Positions 12,236 through 42,357 of a stretch of 64,000 nt of DNA are shown piece after piece; the first letter of the stretch is position 1; each line of letters opens with the position of its first letter. The notes below the pieces were generated by a model, which saw nothing but the letters and a program-made list of their open reading frames with translations, was not told where the DNA came from and did no database searches. The position numbers were made by a program, and so were the translations under genes. Source of the DNA: Flaccisagitta enflata (taxonomy: Eukaryota > Chaetognatha > Sagittoidea > Aphragmophora); assembly GCA_965153355.1 (NCBI GenBank), contig OZ231127.1, positions 62,062,001 to 62,126,000 on the forward strand, written 5' to 3'.

Positions 12236-14089
12236 TTGTGTGTGTGTGCGTGTGTGTGTGGGAGGGGCGTTATCTTTTTCTTTTTCTTTCTCTTTTTGTT
12301 TTTCTTCTTCTTCTTCCTTTTCTTTTTCTTTTTCTTTTTCTCTTCCTTATCTAATTCTTTTTCTTTTTCCTCTTCCTTTTCTTTTTTTGTTTTTGTTTTG
12401 TTTTTGGGTTGTTTTTCTTCTTCTTTATTTTCTTCTTCTTAGCCTTTTTTTAGTCGCGTGCTACGCGATTCTACACCCCGCTTTGTTGGTCCTTTGGTCC
12501 GTCGGTCCATCGGTCTGTCGGTCCCTCCGTCCTACACACTTTACTTTTTTTGTTTTTTTTTGCGGTATTTGGCCTCACTGCTCCTGCCCAAATGATCAAG
12601 TGACCTCAAATACGGCCCCTGCCCACCCGCACGCGACTAGGGTAGCCGTGTATCCGGCCTTGTTTTTTGTTTTGTTTTTGTTTTGTTCTTTTTCTTCTTC
12701 CTCGCCTTTCAATTATTTTTTATTTGCGGTGGTGCTATTTTTGTTGTCTTGTTAACAAGTGACAACTATAGTTTCTATCATTCTTGTAAACAGTCGTTAT
12801 TATTATTTTGTTTTGTTTTTTTCATTCTTCACTTGATGTTTTTCAAGTAATGATTCCACATCCTCTAGTTAATGGTCTTCATTTTCTAGTTTACCGTGGC
12901 CACCTGCGTTGGCGAACCATTCGTCTTCAACGAAAAAGATTCCTCGGTTTCTGGGGGAATTGTTTGGAAGGGATACAACGTCGAACTGATTGAAGACATG
13001 GCTCAACATCTAGGTTGAATTAATGAATTTGCTATTGATAATCTAAAGATATTTGCGAAGCTTTTCTCGCGATGATTTCAGTTTTTAAAAAAACATCGCT
13101 CAATGAATATCATTTACTTTTCGCAAGTTTAGTCACAATTAAGCAAGGATCAAACATGATACAGGGAAACCTGTATACCTGATGATTGGTTGAAGGGGTC
13201 GGAGAGAATTCGAGAATTCCTCACAATCACCCTTTCCGTTCAGGGTTCACCTACTGCATAAACGAAACCGTCACTTACGGCACGTCGATGGGAGACGGAA
13301 CGTGGGACGGAATTATCGAGGAAGTTCGGACCGGAAGAGCGCAAATTGGCATGCAGAAATTAACCATCACCCCCGCGAGGGAAAAAGTCGTCCTCTTCAC
13401 TTCTCCCTTCATCAACTCGGCTTTCACCGCAGTTTTACGCCACGAATCACTTTTCGACTTCTTCGAATTCCTTCAAGCTTTCGACGGCGGGCTTCAGGTG
13501 CGTGAATGCGCGTGTAGATGAAGTGAACGTGCGAAATTGCGAAAGCCGGAAGCAGCACTCCGGCTGTAGACTTCAGCCTTTTATTTAGAATTTTTTCAGA
13601 TAGATTGTTTTCAGACTCGTGCACGCGACTCTATAACCCGTTATGTCGAACGGTCAGTTGGTCCTTCTATCCGTCCGTCGGTCAATAACACTGCCTTTCA
13701 TTGTTTTCAGACAATATCTACATATGCATCCCTGTCAAAATGTTTTTAGCCCATTTCATGACTTCCCCTGCCCACGACTAGGGTAACCAAGTATCCGGCC
13801 TTGTTTTTTTTTCTTGTTATTGCAAGATAACATGGATGCAGGAGCGGCATATATTAAAGTTTTCACTGATGCAAACAAGAATCAAGAAAGGTATTTCATC
13901 AGTGATCCCTGACAAAAACCGAGACGAAATCCTGCAGGTTGTGATCATTTTGGCCGTTTTCGTCGTCAGCGCGTCGCTTTTCAGCTTGGTTAAGGTTCAG
14001 CGCCGCCTCTCGTCTGCCGACGAGGAAGACAGATTCTCGACTTTCGATGAAACATTTTGGTTTTGTCTCAAGTCACTACTCAATCAAGG

Positions 14090-14148
<59 letters not shown>

Positions 14149-14191
14149 AGTTGTGTTGTTGTTGTTGTTGTTGTTGTTCTTGTTATCTTAC

Positions 14192-14224
<33 letters not shown>

Positions 14225-14226
14225 AT

Positions 14227-14260
<34 letters not shown>

Positions 14261-17200
14261 CTTGTTCTTGCTATCTTACTGTTGTTGCTTTTGTTGTTGT
14301 TGTTGTTGTTATTGTTGATCTTTTTGTTGTTGTTGTTGATCATTTTTGTTGTTGTTATTCATGTTGTTGTTGTTGATCTTTTTGTTGTTGTTTATCATTT
14401 TTGTTGTTGTTGTTGTTGTTGATCATTTATGTTGTTGTTGTTGTTGGTTTTGTCTCAAGTCACTACTCAATCAAGGTTGTTGTTGTTGTTGTTGTTGTTG
14501 TTGCTGTTGCTGTTTTGTTTTTGTAGTTGATCTTTTTTGTTGTTGTGTTGTTGTTGATCTTTTTGTTATTGTTGTTGTTGTTGTTGTTGATCTTTCTTGT
14601 TGATTTTATTGTTGTTGTTGTTCCTAGTTGTTGATGTTGTTTTGTTGTTGTCGTTTTGATCTTCGTCGTTGTTGAAGACGTTGTACCATCACATCATTTT
14701 TCCTACTAATCTCGTTTTTTATCATTTTTCCTAATCAATTATTATTTCATTGAGGTTGGGAGTTGCTGCCATTGACATTCCCGGCTCGTTTGGTGGCCGT
14801 TGTCTGGTGGATCTTTTGTTTGATCGTCATGGCATCGTTTACGGCCAATCTGGCGGGCTACTTGGCCAAACTGAATCACGTGCCCAACAGCATCTATCAA
14901 CTCCTCGGTCAATCTAAGATTCGATACGGCTGCATCAAGTCGACGAGCGACTGTGACTTTTTTCGTCTGTCGGACGATCCGATGTACCAAAACGCTTGGT
15001 ACACGATGACCGAATTGTGGGAAGGTACAATAAGCGAATCATATAGATTACTATCGTACAACAAGCAAAGCTTGTTTACTACATAACACCTCTCACATAA
15101 TTAAACGAACTGGCCAAATTGTCAAAATTGATAGAAATAATGCATTCACTGGGCTGAAATTTGACACAGAGGGAGTTAAAATATAGTATTTTCGCAATCC
15201 GGGGCAAATTTGTGTACCTGGCAAAGTGTGTGGCTCTCAGAATGTGTAATGCCAAAAATCCAGTAAAAGATTTTGACTGATTTTGACAAGTAATTTTTTG
15301 ATGATAAGAAAACATAAACCTCCCTTAAATTTACCATGAAAAACTCACAGAAGCATTAATTCTCACGTTCTTGTACCACTAACAGACAATAATGAGTCAG
15401 CAGTACCAAAATTCAGTCATTGACAGCTGCAAAAAGTATCAAAACCCCTTGTCAATAATAATGGTTTTAGCGACAAACTTGATGCTTGACTTAACCTAGA
15501 ATTTGCATGATATCATTCGATGAAGCTATTTACAGCTATTGGTTGAAAAGATTTGAAGTTTTTTTGTAGAAGCCTCATGGGAATAACATGTTTTGATATT
15601 ATCATTAACCTGGACTCCTGTTTTGGACTTTAAAAACGCAATTATGGAGAAGTTCTGATCCCAGTTCGCCTAATTTTGTGAGAGGTGTTATAATGGATTC
15701 TCAAAAGGATAGGGCGTTGTTGTTGTTGTTGTTGCTGTTGTTTTTGATTTTGTTGTTGTTGTTGTTGTTGTTGTTGTCATTTCTGTTATCTATATCATTT
15801 TCGGTTTTATTGTAGTTGTCTTTTTCCGTTTCAAAAGTTTTTTTTTTTTCTAACAAAACAGTTTCAACGTCGTCACTGTTATCGTCGCTGTTTCAAAGGT
15901 TTCTATTACTTTTGTATAGTTTGTAAATGCTTCATAGTGAATGCGCATGTGTTATGGTATTGAAGTCGTCGTTTCTCATCCCTCTCCCCCTACGCCCCGA
16001 ATAAAAAAAAATCTTCAGGAAAAACAATTTTCGACACTTGCCATGAAGCGTTCGAAACTGTTCGTAAAGACGGCAACATCGCGCTTTTCAGCGACGTCAG
16101 CTATTTCAGTTACCATCTCAATCTCGACTGTGAGCTCGAGATCATCCCCGATTATTTGGCGAATGTACGACTCGCTTTCGCCGTCAACAAACAGTTTGGT
16201 ACCGTGCACGTTGCAATTGCAAGATGGTAATATCAATGCTAGGAAAAAATATGAGGAGTGTCTTCCAAGTACAAGGGCAGGAGCCGTGCTCAACCGATGA
16301 ACAGAGCAACCGACCGACCGACCATTATGTACAGTCACGTACCACAAAAGTTAATGTAATCACATACTTTAATCCAAGCTACTTGTATTAACATTAAGAA
16401 CCTCTGCGTGCGAATCTTTCAAACTGGATCAATCAAAATCGTGATAACCTGACTGACAAATGGAGGAAGTTTTGGATCGGCCAAGCTCGGGCGAAACGCG
16501 ATGCAAGTGGTTGCATTCACAACAATCAAGGTTAATGAATAATGATACTAACAAACTGACATGACATATACTAACAAACTGACCCTCTCAAGGGATTGAC
16601 CATGCTTATCCTAACAGGGAACAATCTTTGGCTACAAATGGTAATTGGCGATGGTTAGCCAACGTTCTTTAGCAACTAAATAACTAACCCTGGGCAGCGA
16701 ACTTGCATCACGCTGAAGTGTTCGCTCAATTCGTAATCTCCTCTTCAGGAGATGTCATAACGCTGAAAAAGCTTTGGGGCTTATTCGTCTCCTTGGCGGT
16801 CTGCATTTGCATCGCTTTTGCCATTGTCATTATACAATCATGTCTCCAAAAATATATCGACTTGTCAAAGTGGAAGAAGAGAATCAGTTCGTTGATTGAC
16901 AAATTGACCGACAAATGGGACGAAGAGGTGAAGAAGGAAGATGTCTTTCCAGCTTCAGCCACCTCCACTGGCACCAAAAAAAGGTGGGCGCATGCCAGCA
17001 TGGTGATTAAACATGGAGAGCTTCAAAGGCTCCCATTCTTGAGTCGGTTTGGGTTTCAGAAGTGACGCTGTCTAACCAAGAGAGTTATCTTATTCTAAAT
17101 CTTCTAGTGTGCTTGTTCGTTTTTAGGTGCGCCATAGCACCTCTATGAGAGGCTCTGTCTGTCGGTTGGTTGGTTGGTCGGTCGGTTGGTCTGTAACGCT

Positions 17201-18319
17201 CGAGTTGAAAATCTCGAAAAGAAGCAAAAATCACTGGAAATGATTCAGAAATATGCTAGGATGATTTTTAAATGCGCCATAGCATCTCTAAAAGAAGCTC
17301 TGTCCGTCCGTCCGTCCATCCGTCGGTCACGCTCGAATGAAAAATCGCAAAAAATGTTTGAAATCAATAGAAAACTCATTTCGTTCATCATAAATGATAC
17401 TCGTCATTTCACTCACTAATATAATCAGCTACGGTTAGGTCTTAAAGAGCTGGGGATAGGTTGGATAGGTCTGGTGATAGGTCGGAGAGGTCTGATAAAA
17501 TTGGAGATAGGTCTGATAGAGCTGGGGATAGGTCTGATAGAGCTGGTGACAGGATTGATAGAGCTCGGGATAGGTCTGATAGAGCTCGGGAAAGGTCTGA
17601 TAGAGCTCGGGAGAGGCCTGATAGAGCTCGGGATAGGTCTTATAGAGCTAGGAATGGTCTGATAGAGCTAGGGATAGGTCTGATGGAGCTAGGGATAGCT
17701 ATGGATTAATAACGCCCGGCGGGATAGGTCTGATAGAGCTAGGAATGGTCTGATAGAGCTAGGGATAGGTCTGATGGAGCTAGGGATAGGTCTGATGGAG
17801 CTAGGGATAGCTATGAATTAATAACGCTCGGCGCACCGTCTTGGCCCGCGTATCCGGCCTTGTTCCACTGTATCCCCCTCCGTCACTTTCTCTTTTCTTC
17901 CCTTCTAATGCAGTTCGGCCCCTACCATGCCGTGGAAAACTTCATTCTTCACCCATCAGTGGTCGTCCGTTAAGTCGCCCGGTGATTCACTTCGCAAATT
18001 CTCGGCGACGCGAAGTCGCTTGACGAGCGTTTCCGGAGTGTCTCGACCGTCTCTTCGATCTCTCAACAGCTATCAAAGTCGACGCCTGACGCTGAAGGAA
18101 GCCAACGGTCGGCGAGAACGCCTTCAACGTCTGCAACGTAGTCAACGCGACATCGGCGTCGACTCCATCGCGGAAGTGGATGCCGCGGCGGAAGCCAACA
18201 GCTCTCAAGAGTGCGAAGTCAGCGCCGATTCAAATTCATCGGAAGTCAGTCAATTTGACGCGGAAAAAGTCAAATTGGAAAGACGACAGAATTTTGAAGG
18301 CGTCACGGGAGTTTTTTGA
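7590..18319 (+). CDS. Ionotropic glutamate receptor subunit (spliced gene)
   Basis: Ligand-gated cation channel subunit of the plasma membrane. Exons from 12890 onward join in frame and give, in order: S1 ligand-binding lobe (VGEPFVF near the start, then LTITPAREKV with the family's carboxylate-binding Arg), M1 (VVIILAVFVVSASLFSLV), pore loop (FWFCLKSLLNQG), M3 (SFTANLAGYLAKLN, the family's SYTANLAAF signature), S2 lobe (STSDCDFF; LFSDVSYF with Asp where the family has Glu or Asp), then M4 and a cytoplasmic tail. The pore has Asn at the Q/R/N position, as in NMDA-type subunits. The five 5' exons supply only about 210 residues of a possible amino-terminal domain, versus a usual ~380, and one junction has a phase conflict. 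The start codon is not identified. The - strand EF-hand gene converges on it. Confidence 0.92.
7860..8172. repeat. (TTC)n microsatellite in a receptor intron
   Basis: GTT repeats pass into about 250 bases of TTC triplets, ending just before CATCTGCAG at 8189. It supplies the pyrimidine tract of the next acceptor. Frames across it (poly-S, poly-L, poly-F; poly-K on the other strand) are not genes. Confidence 0.95.
8190..8324 (+). CDS. iGluR exon, probable amino-terminal-domain segment
   Basis: After the TTC-tract acceptor at 8188-8189 only one frame stays open for 45 codons. It contains FSPLSVLVLRFNEFIR followed by SAYFFFLFTSSDRGTLFG. That order (PS.....l.ll, then a hydrophobic strand, then SDRG) resembles the 'W..v..ly..d.g' region of the domain. 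The proposed donor is GGC/GTAGCT at 8325, phase 0. The frame stops soon after. Confidence 0.5.
8844..8991 (+). CDS. iGluR exon, probable amino-terminal-domain segment
   Basis: The acceptor is ACATAG and the donor is ACCACA/GTGAGA. The open frame ends in EVDGDAGVASLQTILQRA, an amphipathic stretch like the 'D.d.Gl..LQ.ll..a' helix of AMPA/kainate-type amino-terminal domains. Codon use (GTC, GAC, TTC, GGC) matches the secure exons. Phase 0 in and phase 1 out agree with the neighbours chosen here. The acceptor has a weak pyrimidine tract and the opposite strand is also partly open. Confidence 0.45.
9028..9116. repeat. (GA)n microsatellite
   Basis: Begins about 37 bases downstream of the GTGAGA donor at 8992. 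Confidence 0.98.
9175..9266. repeat. (GA)n microsatellite
   Basis: Second GA tract, separated from the first by about 60 bases. Confidence 0.98.
9350..9437 (+). CDS. Possible small iGluR exon
   Basis: The acceptor is CGTTTTCAAG and the donor is ACGAT/GTAAGA. The frame that fits phase 1 in (from 8991) and phase 2 out contains NAVAKMLEIFTILDT. Both donor strength and phase fit, but the segment is short and has no diagnostic motif. Confidence 0.35.
9512..9969 (-). mobile_element. Family B element, B2 subtype
   Basis: It begins TTTTTGGGCAGCGGCCCCG with inner inverted repeat GATGTCCTGTAGGACACA and GTGAATTTCC. The interior is an imperfect repeat built on TTGAATAACATGGAAAAT (9620-9830). The mirrored inner repeat is at 9862-9912, and the outer end carries the mini-hairpin ATCCTTGGAT (9949-9960) and GACTTGTT. 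No coding content. Confidence 0.75.
10016..10462 (-). mobile_element. Family B element, B3 subtype
   Basis: It has GGGCAGCGGCCCCAATTGGG, then a GTCAATGACCTATGCTTTCA segment at one inner repeat and its mirror (GCATAGGTCATAGACCCC) at the other. The cargo is repeats of the type CTCRAGGCCCAAATC. The outer end has GGGCATGGGTATCGCTGACC and the mini-hairpin CGCTTTTGCG at 10450-10459. Confidence 0.75.
10463..11204. other. Receptor intron sequence, no exon seen
   Basis: It contains a family A fragment (AGTCGCGGACGGGTGGGCAGG at about 10852, then GGACGGACTGACC) and a short (GAAT)n run at 11040. No coding segment is supported. Confidence 0.5.
11205..11265 (+). CDS. Possible small iGluR exon before S1
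   Basis: The acceptor is TTCTGGCACAG and the donor is TTCATG/GTAACA, spanning 61 bases. Read in the phase left by 9437 it is fully open, ends in GDIQIFM, and exits in phase 0, as required by the S1 exon at 12890. Support is phase consistency and splice sites only. It may be wrong, because amino-terminal-domain exons are otherwise missing. Confidence 0.35.
11266..12080. other. Receptor intron sequence, no exon seen
   Basis: AT-rich DNA with a GC-richer patch at 11340-11480 that is open on the - strand but lacks splice-site support. Nothing else is recognised. Confidence 0.5.
12081..12187 (-). mobile_element. Truncated family A element
   Basis: TTTTCAGTTGAGGACGCGCA and ACGCTATAAGTGACTTTGTCCG are followed by a CCGT run and GAGTTGAAAACGC. 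The distal half is replaced by a (GT)n tract. Confidence 0.75.
12198..12262. repeat. (GT)n microsatellite
   Basis: Slightly interrupted GT tract, followed by TTC/TTTTC-rich sequence to about 12440. Confidence 0.95.
12446..12664 (-). mobile_element. Family A element, GTCGCGTGC subtype
   Basis: Hairpin AGTCGCGTGCTACGCGATT, CTACACCCCGCTTTGTTGG, CCGT-type run, CACACTTTACTTTTTTTG, GGCCTCACTGCTCCTGCCC, distal tag CGCACGCGACTAGGG and GTGTATCCGGCCTTGTT. A complete copy. Confidence 0.85.
12890..13013 (+). CDS. iGluR exon: start of S1 ligand-binding lobe
   Basis: The acceptor is TTTTCTAG, and the exon is phase 0 in and phase 1 out at CTAG/GTTGAA. It contains VATCVGEPFVF, equivalent to the family's first strand and 'EEPFV' element, then GYNVELIEDMAQHLG, equivalent to 'GYCIDLL..l'. 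Confidence 0.92.
13244..13497 (+). CDS. iGluR exon: rest of S1
   Basis: The acceptor is TTTCCGTTCAG and the donor is CTTCAG/GTGCGT. It contains GTWDGIIEEVRTGRAQIGM, equivalent to 'G.W.GmvgeL..g.aD.av', then LTITPAREKVVLFTSPFI. The Arg there aligns with the Arg that binds the ligand alpha-carboxylate throughout the family. It ends at FLQAFDGGLQ before M1. Confidence 0.95.
13609..13806 (-). mobile_element. Family A element
   Basis: ACTCGTGCACGCGACTCTAT, CGTTATGTCG, a shortened CCGT-type run, CCCACGACTAGGGTAACC and GTATCCGGCCTTGTT. It lies in the intron between S1 and M1. Confidence 0.8.
13938..14088 (+). CDS. iGluR exon: M1 and pore loop
   Basis: The acceptor is ATCCTGCAG. M1 is VVIILAVFVVSASLFSLV, followed by an acidic cytoplasmic loop and FWFCLKSLLNQ. 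The donor is CAAG/GTTGTT, so the intron's first bases are already the GTT repeat. Aligned to FWFSLGAFMQQG of AMPA receptors, the Asn in LLNQG occupies the Q/R/N site. Confidence 0.95.
14089..14660. repeat. (GTT)n-rich intron with an embedded copy of the exon end
   Basis: About 570 bases of imperfect GTT triplets start at the first intron base. At 14446-14475 there is an exact 30-base copy of the preceding exon's last 30 bases (14059-14088), again followed by GTTGTT, which recreates the splice donor. Confidence 0.95.
14755..15024 (+). CDS. iGluR exon: M3 and start of S2
   Basis: The acceptor is TTTCATTGAG, phase 1 in, completing NQGWELLP. M3 follows: WWIFCLIVMASFTANLAGY, the channel-gate signature. 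Then S2 begins with CIKSTSDCDFFRLSDD, where ST aligns with the ligand-contacting S/T pair. The donor is GGAAG/GTACAA. Confidence 0.96.
15086..15688. mobile_element. Foldback MITE flanked by TA
   Basis: Ends ACACCTCTCACA and TGTGAGAGGTGT are each bounded by TA (15084-15085, 15689-15690). Inverted arms extend past CGAACTGG. Inserted in the intron about 60 bases after the M3 exon. Tc1/mariner-type by its TA flank (inference). Confidence 0.75.
15715..15780. repeat. (GTT)n microsatellite
   Basis: Interrupted GTT triplets in the same intron. Confidence 0.9.
16019..16198 (+). CDS. iGluR exon: middle of S2
   Basis: The acceptor is AAATCTTCAG. It encodes AFETVRKDGNIALFSDVSYF, equivalent to 'G...v..g.yAfl.e....Y'. 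The Asp in FSDVS aligns with the Glu/Asp that contacts the ligand amino group (Asp in NMDA-type, Glu in AMPA/kainate-type). RLAFAVNKQF is the conserved strand before the 'spl' turn. The donor is TTTG/GTACCG. Confidence 0.93.
16399..16530 (+). CDS. iGluR exon: end of S2
   Basis: The acceptor is ACATTAAG. The phase-1 join gives QFEPLRANLSNWINQNRDNL, matching the family's '.sPLr..in.ail.L.e.G.l..l...Ww', then KWRKFWIG and a Cys (GCIHNNQ) near M4. The donor is CAAG/GTTAAT. Confidence 0.9.
16749..17065 (+). CDS. iGluR exon: M4 and short C-terminal tail
   Basis: The acceptor is CTCTTCAG. GDVITLKKLWGLFVSLAV leads into M4 (CICIAFAIVIIQSCL), then a basic tail. Reading straight through gives a stop at 17063-17065. 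A phase-2 donor at 16984 (AAAAG/GTGGGC) instead allows joining to 17914-18319. Confidence 0.92.
17121..17864 (-). mobile_element. Family A element(s), GGTGC subtype with 18-mer minisatellite
   Basis: It begins TTTTAGGTGCGCCATAGCACC (hairpin GGTGC/GCACC) and CTCTATGAGAGGCTCTGTC. A second start is nested at 17268 with AATGCGCCATAGCATC. About 390 bases of GATAGGTCTGATAGAGCT repeats follow (17440-17830), then the distal tag GGCGCACC and CGTATCCGGCCTTGTT. It lies in the alternative C-terminal intron. Confidence 0.8.
17914..18319 (+). CDS. iGluR alternative last exon: long C-terminal tail
   Basis: A strong acceptor (CTTTCTCTTTTCTTCCCTTCTAATGCAG as a pyrimidine tract plus AG at 17912-17913) begins a 135-codon frame joining in phase 2 to the donor at 16984. 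The tail is Ser/Arg-rich, then Gln/Arg-rich (RERLQRLQRSQRD) and acidic, a cytoplasmic-type sequence, with a stop at 18317-18319. GC-rich codon use matches the receptor exons. Whether both isoforms are made cannot be told from sequence. Confidence 0.75.
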
Positions 18320-18659
18320 CATGGGGATAGAAGCTATTACAATTAACCATGTAACTTTTTGTAACTTTTGTAACTTTTTGTTTACTAGTAGTACAAAAGT
18401 GAACGGAGGAACAGCAGACTGATAATTGCTGCATTTTGATTCTCTTGCTTGGCATGCTCACGGACTTGCCCACCTGTTTTACGTTGCCAATTTGCATTTG
18501 CTTGATAAGACGCCTTGGCCTATATTCTTTTAGTCAAAATTACCAGTAATGGCGGCTGTCGCCGTGAGGAAAAAAGTCGTAAGCGTTGTTCACTTTTCAC
18601 CAAGCTTTTGTGTTCAGTCACTGCAACTCTTTTTATTTGTTAGATCAAATTGAGAGCAA
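18320..18659. other. 3' flank of the receptor gene
   Basis: AT-rich, with short repeats of TAACTTTTTG near 18350. No gene. No clear AATAAA close to the stop. Confidence 0.5.
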
Positions 18660-19130
18660 TTGTATGTATTGGTTGCATTGAAAATCAGAGAAAAATAGGA
18701 CTGAGCCAAATGAGCTAGATGAGCTAAGATATTAAAAATCACTAAACTAGACAACCAGCTATGCTCACTGACATGCTTTCTTATATTTGCATGCTTAAAT
18801 CATAACATTTTTTTATCTGTTTTAAAATCAGAAAAAAAAAGCAAGCTAAATGAGCTAAATGAGCTAGAATACTCAAAAACACCCTCACAGATGAGCAACT
18901 CTGCTCACTGACATGCTTTCTCGTATTTGCATGCTCAAACATGTATCAACACATTTATTCATTTATTGCATTTTAAATCAGAGAAACAGACTGAGCTAAA
19001 TGAGCTAAATGAGCTAAAATGCTCAAAAACACCCTCACAGATGAGCAGATATGCTCATAAACATGTTTTCTTGTATTTGCATGCTCAAAGAAACATAAAC
19101 ACACTCCTTTTTTGATCCTACTCAAAATCA
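18660..19130. repeat. Tandem repeat, ~140-150-bp unit, three copies
   Basis: Units share ATGAGCTAAATGAGCTA, CTCACTGACATGCTTTCT and TATTTGCATGCTCAAA. The last motif recurs near 18784, 18925 and 19074. It occupies the intergenic space between the two convergent genes. Confidence 0.85.
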
Positions 19131-19789
19131 TAAAAAATCAAAAAAAATTCAATTCGCAATTTTCATAAATAAATCTTTAAAAATTCATAGCGCGAAAAAT
19201 ATTTGCCGTAGAGCATTCTGCTTGGCGCCAAATGAAAGAGAATTATCAAATTTACTTACCCTATCAATTTCATTGGAGGCCACATTCAGCCGGAAGAGAT
19301 GCTCAACTTCCGCATAAGAAAATGAAAACCCCGTTTCTCTCGAATATGTCAAAAAGTCGAAGACTGACTTCGACTTTTTTCCCGACTATTCGGGTGTCCA
19401 TCTATGTATCATTCTTTCTTATTTCTCTTTTCAGTTTTTATTAGTTTTTTTTACCTTTCGGTCTCTTTATTAGCCTGTTTGTCTTTCTGTCTGCCTCTCT
19501 TTGTTATCTATCTGTCACTGTTTTGCTGTAAAAAGATATCGACTATCTAAATCTGATAACTCACAAAATTTTCAATTGTGAAAGGATAAGTAGATAATTC
19601 ATAAAACTGAAAATGTATTTCAATCATGCGACTAGTTCATGCGTTTAATGCTCTAAAACATAAACAAAATAAAAAGGCGGCAAACATTGATATTAACGAA
19701 TTGAAATGGCAACAACAATAGTTAGGGTAAATGAACAGCAGATTCTTTTTCACAGCATTGTAGAACTCAAGGAAGATGATGGGGGATGA
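19131..19789. other. 3' flank of the EF-hand gene
   Basis: AT-rich intergenic sequence. On the - strand AATAAA-type signals lie about 325-350 bases beyond the stop codon (TTTATT on + at about 19438 and 19465). They are possible polyadenylation signals only. Confidence 0.4.
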
Positions 19790-41009
<21,220 letters not shown>

Positions 41010-42023
41010 CTGACGGATGTAAGAGAAAACAAGATAGCTGTAAGAAGACCGACCTAATTCTATTAGAAGTGCTGGATGTGGACACATAAATGTGGTTACA
41101 TTTCAACAGATATTTCACCTAAAACGGTGTGAAAAAATAGATTTACCAACAAATATACACTATTGAAAAAGGAGGGGAGAAAAAAAGTTTGAAAAGAGAG
41201 AGATAACTTTGAAACTTATCTTCTTTGGTTTTGTTTGTGTTCTCTTTTTTTTCTCCAGCCTTTCTTTATTTCTTTTAATCGATAATTTTCTTCCTACGAC
41301 TGACGTTGATGCTTTTCAGCTCTCATTCTCTCTCACTGAGAATCAGAACTCAGAGGGGAAATATTGGTTTTCAACGCGGATAAAAATAATGAATTCACTC
41401 TTTCTTGTCTTTTTTTTCTCCCCGGACTGAGTTCATGTTGTATGGCCTATGTCACAGTGCAAATGAAGGCGAAATTTGACCGGTCAAACAGTGATGAAAA
41501 AAAAAATATGCTCAATCATAAATTTTTTTTGCCATCTTATGAAATAACATAAGGGGTGTTAAAGAATCAAAAAATCAATGCAAAATCTGTTTTTGTTTAG
41601 GAGCTTTGTTAGAAAATGTAAATTAGAAAAATGATCAGAGTTAAGCTAGCTTAATTTAAATAGAGAAGAGTTTTTAGTAACTATGATATAGCTGTATAGT
41701 TAAGTACATTTGAGAATTAGTGCCAGTATTTGAAAAAAACCTTTAAAATCAACATTTTTTATGTACTTTAAGCTAAAAATGACCTATTTCATTGAATTAT
41801 AAATTTTTTTCCATAGATTTTAACTCTGAATTAGTAAACAAAGAATGATATTTTGCAGCTGTGTTCAGCTAGTCAAAAAGCTGGTAAAAACAAATTAGTT
41901 CCACAGTTTTTTTTTTTCCACAAACAGTCAATCACTAAGAAACATAAATCTTGCTGTATCATATATCAAAGGTTGAACTTCTTCTCGGTAAAAATGTATT
42001 AACTTACTTATTACTTATTTATA
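41010..42023. other. Upstream of EF-hand exons, no exon seen
   Basis: AT-rich. The missing 5' exon(s) of the EF-hand gene should lie on the - strand somewhere above 41009, but no convincing phase-2 donor with an open frame is found here. Confidence 0.45.
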
Positions 42024-42199
42024 AACAAGGCCGGATACACGGCAAACCAGTCGCGGATGGTTGCGCAGGAGCAGTTGTGCGAAAACCGCTTGGAATTCAA
42101 AAAGGTTACGGGACTGACGGACCGACTGATGGACCCATGGACCAACCAACCTTCCAACCGACCCGGCAAGGTGTAGAGTTGTGTGTCCGCGACTAAAAA
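42024..42199 (+). mobile_element. Family A element
   Basis: AACAAGGCCGGATACACGG, CAGTCGCGGATGGTTGCGCA, GGACCGACTGATGG run, AGAGTTGTGTGTCCGCGACT, AAAAA. Tag and hairpin are a GTCGCGGA type. Confidence 0.8.
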
Positions 42200-42357
42200 T
42201 ATTACTTATCATTTATTTATAAAAAATATTTTAGTTTTTTTTAAATCATTGTTTTTCTAGGGATAAAAGTTAAGTACAATAAAGTTAAATTATATACCTA
42301 TCTTTTTTATTTGTATTATTTTATCTTTACCATTAAATGTACTTAAAACATATTTTG

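Noticed and set aside
12808-12993. + frame overlapping the first S1 exon
   Set aside because: The correct frame is fixed by the receptor motif (VGEPFVF) and by phase with the next exon.
17461-17709. Repeat-protein frame with DRSDRAR units
   Set aside because: It is the 18-mer minisatellite inside a family A element. Three frames and both strands are open because of the period; there is no start context or conservation of codons.
17440-17830. CRISPR-like array of 18-base repeats
   Set aside because: Units are contiguous without unique spacers and the genome is eukaryotic.
18180-18422. Second frame overlapping the receptor's last exon
   Set aside because: It is a shadow of the phase-consistent frame ending at 18319.
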